A stretch of DNA of 64,000 nt from NCBI GenBank assembly GCA_050949645.1, contig JBMNGC010000001.1:744001-808000 (forward strand), written 5' to 3'. Under the pieces are notes generated by a model, which was given only the letters and a program-made list of their open reading frames with translations, was not told where the DNA came from and searched no databases. Of the stretch, positions 44,851-53,291 are shown piece by piece. Within the stretch, counting starts at the first letter, position 1. The number at the start of each line of letters is the position of its first letter. The translations under genes were made by a program, and so were the position numbers. Source of the stretch: RUG369 sp050949645 (GTDB lineage: Bacteria; Planctomycetota; Planctomycetia; Pirellulales; Thermoguttaceae).

Positions 44851-44969
44851 GGTTTGACTCGGTCGTGGCGCTCTCTGCGCTCTTGACCGATGGAAGCCCT
44901 CTGCTGCGATCTAGCTGACGCCGGAACGTTGCAATATCGGGTTGAAGTGTAACTCGGGGATTTAGTGCA

Positions 44970-46589
44970 ATGAGCGACTCTTCACGCTGTGCGGAACAAG
45001 CTGTTTTCTCAGTTAAATTGAATTCTCCCCTCAACGTCGTTGAGCTTATGCAAGCGACGGAGGGCGTCGACGACGAAGAACTCGAGCAGGCAAGAGAACT
45101 CGCCTCGCGTATCGCCCTCTTCGGAGGACGTTATTACGCCAATAACATGTTTGCCTTCTTTTGGTCAAACGGAAGAGCGCTCGCGGGTCGTCTAACGCCT
45201 CAGGATGAAAATTTCAACGGCGACGCTTTCTATCTCGAGTGTCTCTTCATGGACTTTGAGCTTTTCTGTCGCGCTGGCGCCGACCCCGTGACCTTCAATC
45301 AGTTGGCGCTCAACACGACGCGATTTGCGCATTATCGCAGAAACTCCGTTTTACGCCCCTTGGAACTCAATCAGAGCGCGTCCTTTGTTAATAGCGAATC
45401 TGTATATGACTCGATCGAGAAGATCGGCCCCAGGCTCGTCGCCGCTATGCTTCAGACGCTCCTGGAACGCGAGCGTACCCTATTCATATCGCGATACCGA
45501 CCGCTTCCCCTCGTAGCGACGCTTTTCAGCCTCTTGCCGGTCCACGCGCGCGGCGCGCTGAGTTTCGCGGCAAGCGTCTATTTCAGAGGAATCGGGGTCC
45601 GGTTTATGGCCGCGAGCGTTCCAGCGCAAGAGCCGGCGTCGATTCCTCAGCTGTATCCTCCCGCCTTTTGCGTGGATCTCAGAAAGATCGACGGCGCTGA
45701 GGATTCCATCGTGATCAAGAGCTCTTGGTGCGACTTTGTCGAAAGAATTCTCGAATCCTACGCTTTACCTTATCTTGAAGCCAGGTTACGTTGGCGTTAC
45801 GAAGTCGACGCCACTGAGCGCGAGTTTCTATCGCCTCCCTTCATGACGAGCGAGGAGGTCGACGCGCTGGGAGTCGAATGTCTCGAGGAGTTGGAAAACA
45901 CGGATGGAAGCGAACGCGAAGACCTCTACGGTCTCTTCGATGCGTGGGAAAGAACGAAAGACGAACTTGACGGCGAGGAATGGAAGAAAAGCGGAGAACA
46001 ACGCGACGAAGACTCCGACAGGAGCGGCTCGACGTCCTCGATCGGACGCGGTAACGAGCCAAGTTTGAAGCACACGATTCAGATTTTTCAGGTGGACTGC
46101 AACGACGAGATGAATATATACGATTCCAACGCAACGCCGAGTTCTATGCCGGGCGACGTCGACGATCCCGGTTTTGAAGAAACCATTGAAGAACAGCTCA
46201 ACCGCATTGCGCGCGAGACAGCCGGTCGGGCTGTCTTCGACGCGACGAGCGATGACGACGAATGGCTTCGCGACGACGGCGTCGCGCTGGCGCCCTTTGC
46301 CGTTCTTACCGCAAAATTCCCCGAGAAAGAGGAGCTCTTGCGCCGGCTCGACCGGCTCGTGAGGGAGGTTTGCGCGGGCTCCAACTCTGTCAAGTCTGAA
46401 TTAGGAACTCTATGGCGTGAGTTGGCGGCGAACTCCGACCCCGATTTCTTTCTTCAGGTTAAGGAAGAATATCTTCGTCATCTCCGTCGTCGGATTTTCT
46501 GGTCGAACGACCCTCAGGAATGCGGCGACTGCGCTTTGGGCGTTCTCGAAGTTCTTGAATTTTTCTTGGACGACGAAGGTGACGACTGA
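44970..46589 (+). CDS. Unknown 539-residue protein
   Basis: This cytoplasmic protein has no signal peptide. ATG 44970 is preceded by GGGGA. The N-terminal half (about 1-280) is mixed alpha/beta and holds ALFGGRYYANNMFAFFWSNG and GDAFYLECLFMDFELFCRAG. The middle (about 320-380) is very acidic and low-complexity (ERTKDELDGEEWKKSGEQR). The C-terminal part (about 440-539) is helical and ends DDEGDD. I recognise no catalytic motif or domain. It is followed 48 bases later by the YdjY-type gene on the same strand. I infer an ORFan-like planctomycete protein, perhaps a two-domain adaptor with a disordered linker; the function is unknown. Confidence 0.7.
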   Translation: MSDSSRCAEQAVFSVKLNSPLNVVELMQATEGVDDEELEQARELASRIALFGGRYYANNMFAFFWSNGRALAGRLTPQDENFNGDAFYLECLFMDFELFCRAGADPVTFNQLALNTTRFAHYRRNSVLRPLELNQSASFVNSESVYDSIEKIGPRLVAAMLQTLLERERTLFISRYRPLPLVATLFSLLPVHARGALSFAASVYFRGIGVRFMAASVPAQEPASIPQLYPPAFCVDLRKIDGAEDSIVIKSSWCDFVERILESYALPYLEARLRWRYEVDATEREFLSPPFMTSEEVDALGVECLEELENTDGSEREDLYGLFDAWERTKDELDGEEWKKSGEQRDEDSDRSGSTSSIGRGNEPSLKHTIQIFQVDCNDEMNIYDSNATPSSMPGDVDDPGFEETIEEQLNRIARETAGRAVFDATSDDDEWLRDDGVALAPFAVLTAKFPEKEELLRRLDRLVREVCAGSNSVKSELGTLWRELAANSDPDFFLQVKEEYLRHLRRRIFWSNDPQECGDCALGVLEVLEFFLDDEGDD

Positions 46590-46637
46590 GCGATCGAACG
46601 CATACGTTAAGTATACAGTAAGAAACGAGGTAATCCA

Positions 46638-47531
46638 GTGACGGCTCGAGAGTTGATTTTTTCCGGCGTTCTGATCGGCGGGATGATGATTTTCAATTCG
46701 GCGTGGTCAAGCGTCGTCGCCCAAGACGTCCCGACCGAATCGGGGATTGAAACGCCCTTGGTTGAGGCGCCGCGCGTGCAGAAAGTTGACGAAAGCAAAG
46801 GTAAACTCGAGACTGCGTCTGAAAACCGAGGCCCTGAAGCGGAGCCGGAACCTGCGCCGCCCTTCGATTACGCGACGCTCTACGACGAGCCCGAGAATCT
46901 CAAGAAGCTCGACAGGACCGCGCCGATTTGGATCTCGTCCGACCGCAAGCGCGTTGTGCTTGGCGGTCAGATCTGTATGCGCGACGGCTGGCTTGAGTTT
47001 TTCGCATGTCGCGCCAACAGCAAGGAGCATGAATCGATCGTAGCGCTTGATATCCCGCCTCACCTTATTCACGCTGCGTTACTCGTAATTGGCGCCAAAC
47101 AGGGGGCGCCCGCGAAATATGACCCTGAGTTCGTGCCGCCCAAAGGCGATCCAATCGATATTGAAGTCTGCTGGCGCGACGCAAAGTCGGGTGAACGCGT
47201 TAAACGCTCCGCTCAGGAAATGGTCAGCGACGAAGCGTCGGGTAAAACGATGGACGCCACGTGGATCTTTACAGGCGGACTCTTCGGCGTCGACCCTGAC
47301 GGCAAAAAATATTACCTGGCTAACGTTACAGGCGAAGTCTTTGGCGTCGCCAATTTCCCCGGTTCCGTGCTCGACGTCCCCTTCGAAAGTTCGAATGACA
47401 ATTCCCAGTTATTATACGTTGCCAATACGGAAATGATCCCGGAGGTTAATACGGACGTTCTCCTGATTTTGACTCGCGCCGAAAAGGACGGAGCGGAGAA
47501 GATAACTGAAAAACCTTCAAATCGCCAGTGA
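46638..47531 (+). CDS. Exported YdjY-type protein
   Basis: This 297-residue protein starts at GTG 46638, with GAGG eight bases upstream. The N-terminal signal sequence (LIFSGVLIGGMMIFNSAWSS) ends near VAQ-DV. A Pro/Glu-rich linker follows (about 40-75). The domain at about 85-285 shows VVLGGQICMRDGWLEFFACR, SIVALDIPPHLIHAALLVIG, AKQGAPAKYDPEF, ATWIFTGGLFGVDPDG, YYLANVTGEVFGVANFPGSV and LDVPFESSND. This is the pattern of a family found in Planctomycetes and named after E. coli YdjY. The function is unknown. The gene lies directly before an HtrA-like protease (22-base gap), so both may be co-transcribed and act at the envelope. Confidence 0.75.
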   Translation: MTARELIFSGVLIGGMMIFNSAWSSVVAQDVPTESGIETPLVEAPRVQKVDESKGKLETASENRGPEAEPEPAPPFDYATLYDEPENLKKLDRTAPIWISSDRKRVVLGGQICMRDGWLEFFACRANSKEHESIVALDIPPHLIHAALLVIGAKQGAPAKYDPEFVPPKGDPIDIEVCWRDAKSGERVKRSAQEMVSDEASGKTMDATWIFTGGLFGVDPDGKKYYLANVTGEVFGVANFPGSVLDVPFESSNDNSQLLYVANTEMIPEVNTDVLLILTRAEKDGAEKITEKPSNRQ

Positions 47532-47553
47532 CGACTGTACATTAGAAAGCGAG

Positions 47554-48519
47554 ATGAATATGGAAAACGACGATCGTGAGGTTCGTGTGGACGGACATGA
47601 CGTTAATACGAGCGCAAAGCACGACGCCCCTAGCACGGCGCGCGTTGATCGTGAACAAATGTTGCAGCAGCTCGATGCGGTTCGCAGGGATTTTTATGCG
47701 AAGAGACTTCAGTACTGGATGCTTGCGCTCATTCTTCTCCTCGCGATCGTCGCGTTGCCTATGATCGCCGAACGTTGGGCGTACTCGACTCAAAGGGGCG
47801 CCGAGCGCGCAAAATATGAAGCGGCGAAACGATTCATGGCGGAACATCCCGAGAGTGCGGACAAGGCGAGGATCCCCTATGTCGTTAAGCTCGTTGGGCC
47901 GAGCGTCGTCGGTATCAAGACGAACACGTTCCGACGCGGATTTTTCGGCGCTACGTCGATTTCACCGGGCGAAGGCTCAGGCGTGATTGTCGACGCCTCT
48001 GGCCTGATCGTGACGAATTTCCATGTGATTGCGCAAGATGGGAGACTCGTCGATACCGTCGAAATCGTTCTAAGCGACGGTCGTTCGATCCCGGGCCCCG
48101 TGACCGTTATCGGATTTGATCAGGAAATTGACCTGGCGGTCCTTAAGGTTGAGAAAAAAGACCTTATTCCGATCGAGTGGGGAGACAGCGACGCGTTGGA
48201 GGTGGGCGACCCCGTCCTGGCGCTTGGTAATCCGTACGGACTCGCCAAAACGGTGACGGAAGGGATTGTGAGCGCGAAAGAACGGTTCCTGGTTAATGAA
48301 CGCGGCGTCGTTTCGCAAGAGTTTCTGCAAACGGACGCGGCGGTTAATCCGGGTAACAGCGGCGGCGCGCTCGTCAACGATAGAGGACAGCTTGTCGGAA
48401 TTAATACGGCGATCTACGGGGGGCAATATCAAGGGATCAGCTTTGCGTTGCCTAGCCGTCGCGTTCGCGAAGTCTTCGATAGAATTGTTCGGCAGGCGCG
48501 CAGCGTTAACGCCATCTGA
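47554..48519 (+). CDS. Membrane-anchored HtrA/DegP-like serine protease
   Basis: This 321-residue trypsin-fold protease has one N-terminal transmembrane helix (about 55-72, WMLALILLLAIVALPMI) and its catalytic domain outside the cytoplasm. The catalytic triad is His157 (TNFHVIA), Asp193 (EIDLAVLKV) and Ser269 (NPGNSGGALV). All three are in the usual spacing, with the L-loops GSGVIVDASG, GNPYGLAKTVTEG and LQTDAAVNPGN. There is no C-terminal PDZ domain; the protein ends soon after the last strand (ISFALPSRRVREVFDRIV), unlike DegP/DegS, which have one or two. It is probably an envelope quality-control protease. It is in line with the YdjY-type gene upstream and a secreted protein downstream. Confidence 0.9.
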   Translation: MNMENDDREVRVDGHDVNTSAKHDAPSTARVDREQMLQQLDAVRRDFYAKRLQYWMLALILLLAIVALPMIAERWAYSTQRGAERAKYEAAKRFMAEHPESADKARIPYVVKLVGPSVVGIKTNTFRRGFFGATSISPGEGSGVIVDASGLIVTNFHVIAQDGRLVDTVEIVLSDGRSIPGPVTVIGFDQEIDLAVLKVEKKDLIPIEWGDSDALEVGDPVLALGNPYGLAKTVTEGIVSAKERFLVNERGVVSQEFLQTDAAVNPGNSGGALVNDRGQLVGINTAIYGGQYQGISFALPSRRVREVFDRIVRQARSVNAI

Positions 48520-48549
48520 TACAGAAATCGAGCGGGAAGGGGAGGCGAA

Positions 48550-49572
48550 ATGGAGGCTTATATCATGAGACGCGTCAAATCCAGCGCGACAATTCTGACG
48601 TTTGTTTTTACGATCGTCCTGTGCGTCGGCGCGACGGCGATGGCGCAGGGACAGGAACGCGTGAGAGAACTCTTTGGCGATCCTGATTTTGCACGCGGTT
48701 TCCAAGTGACGAGCATCACCGAAGATCCGAATTTTCTCGGCGAGCTTAAGCTTCCCTTCGAAGGAGAGCGCGCGACCGAGGAACCCCCTCTCTGGGGACT
48801 GGCAACGCACGCGTCGAAGTACAATATCGCGAAGGCGAAAGTCGTCTCCAATGCGAAGGCCGCCGCTGCGTCGACGCCCGGTCAACTTATCTCCCGGACC
48901 AAAGATGAAAGTGGAGGCGCCACGCTCAAGCTCGGCGTGATGACGGAGAACGAGTACGCCGCGCCTCGAAAGGCGGACGAACATTGGATTCACCTGCTGC
49001 TGACACGCGACTTTGACGTCGACGACCGCGTTGCGTTTAAGGACCTCGAATCCCTCGTCTTCTCTTGCGACGCGCGCGTCGAGGACGTCGAGATGACCGA
49101 TCCGAACGGCGTGAAGAACCCTGATTTGCACACGACGCAGGCGTCTTTCTACTTCGCGCTTCCCAACGGAAATGCAGATTCGTCCGACGTCGGCGACTAT
49201 ATCTGGTTCGGAGTCTCATTCTACGACGAACGATATGAGATTCAGACCGATTATGTTGAGGTCGACGGCGATCCAGAGACGATCGGGACGGGTAAGCTGA
49301 TCTATCGACTTGGCGAGCAGCGGACGATCGACACGTTTATGGACGGCGTGAATCCCTATCATGGCGAGTGGGTTCATGTCGAATTTGATTTGAAAAAATT
49401 ACTCCCGGACGCGATCAAGGCGGCGCATGAGAAGGGTTTTCTTCTCGATTCAGAGCCCGATGATTTTGTCGTGGCGCACTTCAATTTCGGTTGGGAAACG
49501 CCTGGAACCTACCGCTCCGACCTTGAGCTTAAAAAACCGAAGTTGCTCGCAACCTTCAGGGAAGGGGAGTAA
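48550..49572 (+). CDS. Secreted protein of unknown function
   Basis: This 340-residue protein starts at ATG 48550, with GGGGAGG six bases upstream; an internal ATG at 48565 also has GGAGG and cannot be excluded. The signal peptide ends near ATAMAQ (about residue 33). The mature part looks like one beta-sandwich domain: GVMTENEYAAPRKADEHWIH, SLVFSCDARVEDVEM, YIWFGVSFYDERYE, HGEWVHVEFDLKKLLPDAIK and FVVAHFNFGWETPG. This strand order is suggestive of a lectin or carbohydrate-binding fold (for example the Laminin_G_3 type), but I recognise no family. It is 30 bases after the HtrA-like gene. The function is unknown. Confidence 0.7.
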   Translation: MEAYIMRRVKSSATILTFVFTIVLCVGATAMAQGQERVRELFGDPDFARGFQVTSITEDPNFLGELKLPFEGERATEEPPLWGLATHASKYNIAKAKVVSNAKAAAASTPGQLISRTKDESGGATLKLGVMTENEYAAPRKADEHWIHLLLTRDFDVDDRVAFKDLESLVFSCDARVEDVEMTDPNGVKNPDLHTTQASFYFALPNGNADSSDVGDYIWFGVSFYDERYEIQTDYVEVDGDPETIGTGKLIYRLGEQRTIDTFMDGVNPYHGEWVHVEFDLKKLLPDAIKAAHEKGFLLDSEPDDFVVAHFNFGWETPGTYRSDLELKKPKLLATFREGE

Positions 49573-49628
49573 AAGCGCGATTTTCTCCGCGCGACGCAAT
49601 TAATACTTCGAATAGCTCGTTAGGGCCG

Positions 49629-49656
49629 TTGACGCGTCCTCTTTCAGCGCTAAACT
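49629..49656 (+). promoter_or_regulatory. Predicted promoter of the pheA operon
   Basis: TTGACG (49629-49634), a 16-base spacer and TAAACT (49651-49656). The predicted start near 49663 gives a leader of about 240 bases that contains the leader peptide and attenuator. Confidence 0.55.
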
Positions 49657-49708
49657 ATCCCTTGTGCGATTGAGTTCGCAGTTTTGTCGCTTTGTGATAA
49701 GGAATAAG

Positions 49709-49783
49709 ATGAACCACGCCATTCTCGCCTCCATGTTTTTCGGCTTTACTTATACCGATACGGTCGGGGTACGTTCTTTGTAA
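49709..49783 (+). CDS. pheL: Leader peptide of pheA (attenuation)
   Basis: A 24-codon frame has AAGGA five bases before its ATG and stops at TAA 49781-49783. It contains three Phe codons and a Tyr codon within six positions, reading SMFFGFTY (codons at 49736-49753). A short peptide rich in the end product of the operon, placed between a promoter and a terminator, is the hallmark of ribosome-mediated attenuation, as in E. coli pheA (pheL), trp and his operons. The symbol is given by analogy. The sequence is not homologous to the E. coli peptide. When Phe-tRNA is scarce, a stalled ribosome would sit before region 2 (see attenuator). Confidence 0.75.
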   Translation: MNHAILASMFFGFTYTDTVGVRSL

Positions 49784-49850
49784 CGCGGGAGAACAGGCGA
49801 AGAGACACGTATTTAACGCGTTGCGGGTTGAACCTGCAGCGCGTTTTTTA
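49777..49850 (+). promoter_or_regulatory. pheA transcription attenuator (antiterminator/terminator)
   Basis: Two exclusive pairings are possible. Terminator 3:4: AACGCGTTGCGGGTT (49815-49829) with AACCTGCAGCGCGTT (49831-49845), with two G-U pairs, followed by TTTTTT. Antiterminator 2:3: TTTGTAACGCG (49777-49787) with CGCGTTGCGGG (49817-49827), 11 pairs, several G-U. Region 2 overlaps the leader stop codon at 49781-49783, so a ribosome that finishes the peptide covers region 2 and allows the terminator, while a ribosome stalled at the Phe/Tyr codons (49736-49753) leaves region 2 free. A short CGTT/AACG hairpin (49772-49785) may also form. Confidence 0.7.
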
Positions 49851-49904
49851 TTTGTCGAAATTGGCGGATCGTCCTTCGGTTCTGATTTTACAGTGGAGTT
49901 TTCA

Positions 49905-51047
49905 ATGGATTTAAATGAGATTCGCGACCAAATTGACGAGGTCGACGACAAGCTGATCAGTCTCTTCTCCGAAAGGATGAAGCTCAGCAACGAAGTTGCA
50001 GCTTACAAAAGAGAGAAGGGCATTCCCGTCATCGATATGACTCGGGAGCGCGCAAAGCGAAACAATATTTTTGAAAGGACGCCTGAAGAGTTCAAGGAAT
50101 ATCTTCCGCTCCTATATTCCGTTGTCTTTGACCTCAGCCGCAGCTATCAGAATCGTCTTATCGGAGTCGGGCTCGACCTTACGAAAAGAATCGAATCGGC
50201 GCTGGAAACGACCCCTAAGCTCTTTCCATCGAATATTACCGTCGCGTGTCAAGGCGTCGAGGGCGCGAACTCTCAGCTCGCGTGCGACCGGCTCATCAGC
50301 GGTTCAAAGATCATGTACTTCCAGAATTTCGAAGGAGTCTTCAACTCGATCGACAACGGATTCTGTAAGTACGGCGTTATTCCGATCGAGAATAGCCTTG
50401 CCGGTTCGGTCAATCAGGTTTACGACCTGATGCAACGCCATCATTTCCACATTGTGCGGAGCATCCGCCAGAAGATCGATCACAATCTTCTGGTCAAACC
50501 CGGCGTTGAGCTTTCAGAAATTCGCGAGGTCCATTCTCATCCTCACGCGTTGAGTCAATGTTCGAATTTCCTGTCGACCCTCGAGGGCGTTCGGATCATT
50601 CCATCGCAGAACACGGCGGTCGCCGCTCAAATGGTCGCCACGACTGACCGACGCGACGTCGCGGCGCTTGCCTCGCGCGCGTGCATTAAGCTTTACGGGC
50701 TCGAATGCCTCAAGCCTGCGGTGCAGGATAAGGACAACAATTACACGCGTTTCATCTGCATTTCAAAAGATCTTGAAATCTTTCCAGGCGCGAATCGCAC
50801 AAGCCTTATGGCAAGCATTTCGCACGAGCCGGGCTCCCTTTACAAGATCCTTGCGCGATTCTACTCGCTTAACGTCAACCTGATTAAGCTTGAGAGTCGT
50901 CCGATGCCGGAACGAGATTTCGAGTTCATGTTCTACTTCGACCTGGAAGCGTCGGTTTATTCGCCGCGCTTTATCCAGCTTATGGGCGAGCTCCAGAGCG
51001 TCTGCGAGTCCTTCACTTACCTTGGAAGTTATTCTGAAATGGCGTGA
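49905..51047 (+). CDS. pheA: Bifunctional chorismate mutase/prephenate dehydratase
   Basis: It converts chorismate to prephenate and then to phenylpyruvate in phenylalanine synthesis. I chose ATG 49905, with GGAG about eight bases upstream; a longer frame from TTG 49821 begins inside the terminator hairpin. The product is 380 residues. The N-terminal AroQ-type chorismate mutase is about 1-90 (IRDQIDEVDDKLISLFSERM, VAAYKREKG). Prephenate dehydratase is about 105-285, with GVIPIENSLAGSVNQVYDLM and the catalytic DNNYTRFICIS. The C-terminal ACT domain is about 295-380, with GSLYKILARFYSLNVNLIKL and ESRPMPERDFEFMFY; the ESRP motif binds Phe for feedback inhibition. Control is therefore both allosteric and, by the leader, transcriptional. 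A terminator follows. Confidence 0.95.
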   Translation: MDLNEIRDQIDEVDDKLISLFSERMKLSNEVAAYKREKGIPVIDMTRERAKRNNIFERTPEEFKEYLPLLYSVVFDLSRSYQNRLIGVGLDLTKRIESALETTPKLFPSNITVACQGVEGANSQLACDRLISGSKIMYFQNFEGVFNSIDNGFCKYGVIPIENSLAGSVNQVYDLMQRHHFHIVRSIRQKIDHNLLVKPGVELSEIREVHSHPHALSQCSNFLSTLEGVRIIPSQNTAVAAQMVATTDRRDVAALASRACIKLYGLECLKPAVQDKDNNYTRFICISKDLEIFPGANRTSLMASISHEPGSLYKILARFYSLNVNLIKLESRPMPERDFEFMFYFDLEASVYSPRFIQLMGELQSVCESFTYLGSYSEMA

Positions 51048-51071
51048 CGCGTGTCGTCTGTTTCAATCCAA

Positions 51072-51100
51072 AGCCGATCTTTTCTAAGGTCGGCTTTTTT
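51072..51100 (+). terminator. Terminator of pheA
   Basis: A 10-bp stem (AGCCGATCTT with AAGGTCGGCT, one G-U) closes a TTCT loop and is followed by TTTTTT. It starts 25 bases after the pheA stop. Confidence 0.9.
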
Positions 51101-51490
51101 GTTTCGTGCGGTCCGCAAAACGCGCTTCATTGATTTTGGAATATTTTTCTCTGACGCGTCGGCGACCCATTCCCACTTTGGTCGAAGCGCGTAACATAAC
51201 AGAAGAGCCTTGTTTGCCTAACTGTTGGATTTTTTGTTTAGGAAGAATGTAGCGATGAAAATCGAATAAACGGGCTCCATGTATGTAAAAAAAGCTTGAT
51301 TTTTACAAATGAGGCGGTTAAACTTGGGGAAGCTGTTTCCCTTTGGAAAGCAGCCGAAAAATAGGGGCCGCTCGTGTTTTTTGGGGCGGCTCCGCCTGTA
51401 AACATAACGTTCGGCGCAGCGACGGAACGGAGCGCGTCGCAATTCGACTGCATGCGGCTTGTATGACGTTTTGACGACTTGGGAGTTTAA
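51101..51490. other. Intergenic region upstream of the secretion/pilus locus
   Basis: About 390 bases. No gene is recognised. The section 51370-51480 is GC-rich, with self-complementary stretches (GCGACG/CGTCGC, GCCGC/GCGGC) before the gspE start, so the mRNA leader is probably structured. A short open frame on the minus strand is judged spurious. Confidence 0.45.
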
Positions 51491-53206
51491 ATGGCTAAAC
51501 GATTAAACTATCTTGGGATCTTAAATAAGAAGGGTCTGCTCAGTTTAAACCAGGTTCAGGAAGCGCAGGAGCTCGCGAAGAAGACGAATATTAAGCTTCA
51601 ACAGGCTCTTAAAGACCTCGGATACGTCACCGGCGAACAGGTCGCCGAAGCGATTGCCGAGGAGCGCGGTAAACGTTATGTCGATCTCAAAGACGTCGCA
51701 ATTCGTCCGGCGGTCATCGAGTTGATTTCGGAATCGATCGCTCGAGAGAACTGCGTGCTCCCCTTTGAGGAAGACGGCGATTCCCTTGTGGTTGTCATGA
51801 GCGACCCCGACGACGTCGAAGTCTTTGAAAAATTGCGCTTTATCCTCCAGCGTCCGATCGAGGCGGTTATTTCCTCTCGAGAGAGGATTCAGGAGGCGAT
51901 CAACCAGCACTACGGTCAGAATGTCGGCGAATCTGCGGACTCGATGATTCAGGAAATGACCGACACGGCGATCAACTTTACGGTCGTCGATAGCTCCGAA
52001 GACGCAGACCAGGCCGGCGCGAGTACCGAGTCGGACGCTCCGATCGTTCGCTTGTGCGACCAAATCATCCAGGAAGCGGTTCAGTTACGCGCTTCCGACA
52101 TCCATATCGAGCCCTTTGAAGACCGCCTCCGCATCCGATACCGTATCGACGGTAAGCTCGTCGAACGCGAGGCGTTGCCGAAACGTTTCCAGGGTGCGCT
52201 CGTTTCTCGTTTTAAGATCCTTGCGAAACTTGATATCGCTGAACGACGTCGAACGCAAGACGGTCGTATTAAGCTCACGCTTGGCGAAAAAGAGCTCGAC
52301 CTGCGCGTCTCCGTGGTTCCCTCCGCGCACGGTCAGTCGATCGTCATGCGTATTCTCGACAAGGACAACATTCGCGTGAGTCTATTGCAGCTCGGGTTTG
52401 CCGAGCGCGACTATAAACGTTTCTCTCGTCTCATTCAGCGTCCGAACGGCATTATTCTCGTCACGGGTCCGACCGGTTCTGGTAAAACGACGACTCTTTA
52501 CGCGGCGCTCAACGAACTCAACACTCCGAACCGCAAGATTATCACGGCGGAAGACCCGGTGGAATATTACCTCCCCGGTATTAATCAGGTTGAAATCAAG
52601 CACCAGATCGGCCTCGACTTTGCGGCGGTTATTCGTTCGATGCTCCGTCAGGCGCCAAACGTCATTCTCGTCGGCGAAATGCGCGACCTTGAAACGGCTT
52701 CCATGGGAATTCAGGCGTCCCTTACCGGTCACTTGGTCTTTAGTACGCTCCATACGAACGACGCCCCGTCCGCTATTACGCGACTCGTAGACATGGGAGT
52801 TCCGGACTACATGGTCGCGAGTACTGTTATCGGCATTATGGCGCAGCGTCTTGTTCGTTGCGTTTGCCCGAAGTGCAAGCGTCCCTACACGCCGTCGGAG
52901 GCGGAATTGCGCGAGGCGCGCATTACGCCCGAAATGGCGGCGAAAGCGACGTTCATGAAGGGTAAGGGGTGCGTCAACTGCAATAAAACCGGATATCGCG
53001 GTCGACGCGCTATATTTGAACTTATGTATATGTCCCCGAAAGTCCGTGAGATGACCTTTAAGGGCGAACAGACGAATGCGATTCGCCGCGTCGCTCGAAG
53101 CGAGGGAATGCGCGTGCTCTTCGAGGACGGTATTATCAAAGCGATGAAGGGCTTAACGACAATCGAGGAAGTCGTCCGCGTTGCGCGCCTCGAACACGAC
53201 GACTGA
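51491..53206 (+). CDS. Type II secretion/type IV pilus assembly ATPase (first copy)
   Basis: This GspE/PilB-type hexameric ATPase powers pseudopilus or pilus assembly from the cytoplasmic side. It has 571 residues. An N-terminal MshEN-like domain (about 1-150, LGILNKKGLLSLNQVQEAQE) is followed by the N2 domain (RASDIHIEPFEDRLRIRYRI). The core has Walker A at about 325 (VTGPTGSGKTTTLY), the Asp box IITAEDPVEYY, Walker B ILVGEMRD and the His box GHLVFSTLHTND. A zinc motif of four Cys follows (CVCPKCKR ... CVNCNKTGYRGR). It starts at ATG 51491, with GGGAG upstream. It is the first gene of a run of nine in the secretion/pilus locus. PilB and GspE cannot be told apart by sequence alone here. Confidence 0.93.
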   Translation: MAKRLNYLGILNKKGLLSLNQVQEAQELAKKTNIKLQQALKDLGYVTGEQVAEAIAEERGKRYVDLKDVAIRPAVIELISESIARENCVLPFEEDGDSLVVVMSDPDDVEVFEKLRFILQRPIEAVISSRERIQEAINQHYGQNVGESADSMIQEMTDTAINFTVVDSSEDADQAGASTESDAPIVRLCDQIIQEAVQLRASDIHIEPFEDRLRIRYRIDGKLVEREALPKRFQGALVSRFKILAKLDIAERRRTQDGRIKLTLGEKELDLRVSVVPSAHGQSIVMRILDKDNIRVSLLQLGFAERDYKRFSRLIQRPNGIILVTGPTGSGKTTTLYAALNELNTPNRKIITAEDPVEYYLPGINQVEIKHQIGLDFAAVIRSMLRQAPNVILVGEMRDLETASMGIQASLTGHLVFSTLHTNDAPSAITRLVDMGVPDYMVASTVIGIMAQRLVRCVCPKCKRPYTPSEAELREARITPEMAAKATFMKGKGCVNCNKTGYRGRRAIFELMYMSPKVREMTFKGEQTNAIRRVARSEGMRVLFEDGIIKAMKGLTTIEEVVRVARLEHDD

Positions 53207-53291
53207 TCCGCTTCGTTCGCGCAAACTCCGGACGCCAGCGCTTGCGTTGCGGCGCCCGATGACTCTTTCCATCCAGAACAGGAAGTGACGT

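Noticed and set aside
48070..49131. 353-codon open frame on the minus strand
   Set aside because: It is opposite the HtrA-like protease and the following secreted protein, both of which have clear features. The translation is Arg-rich and featureless.
51218..51442. Minus-strand frame upstream of the first GspE-type gene
   Set aside because: Basic, featureless translation and no start signal.
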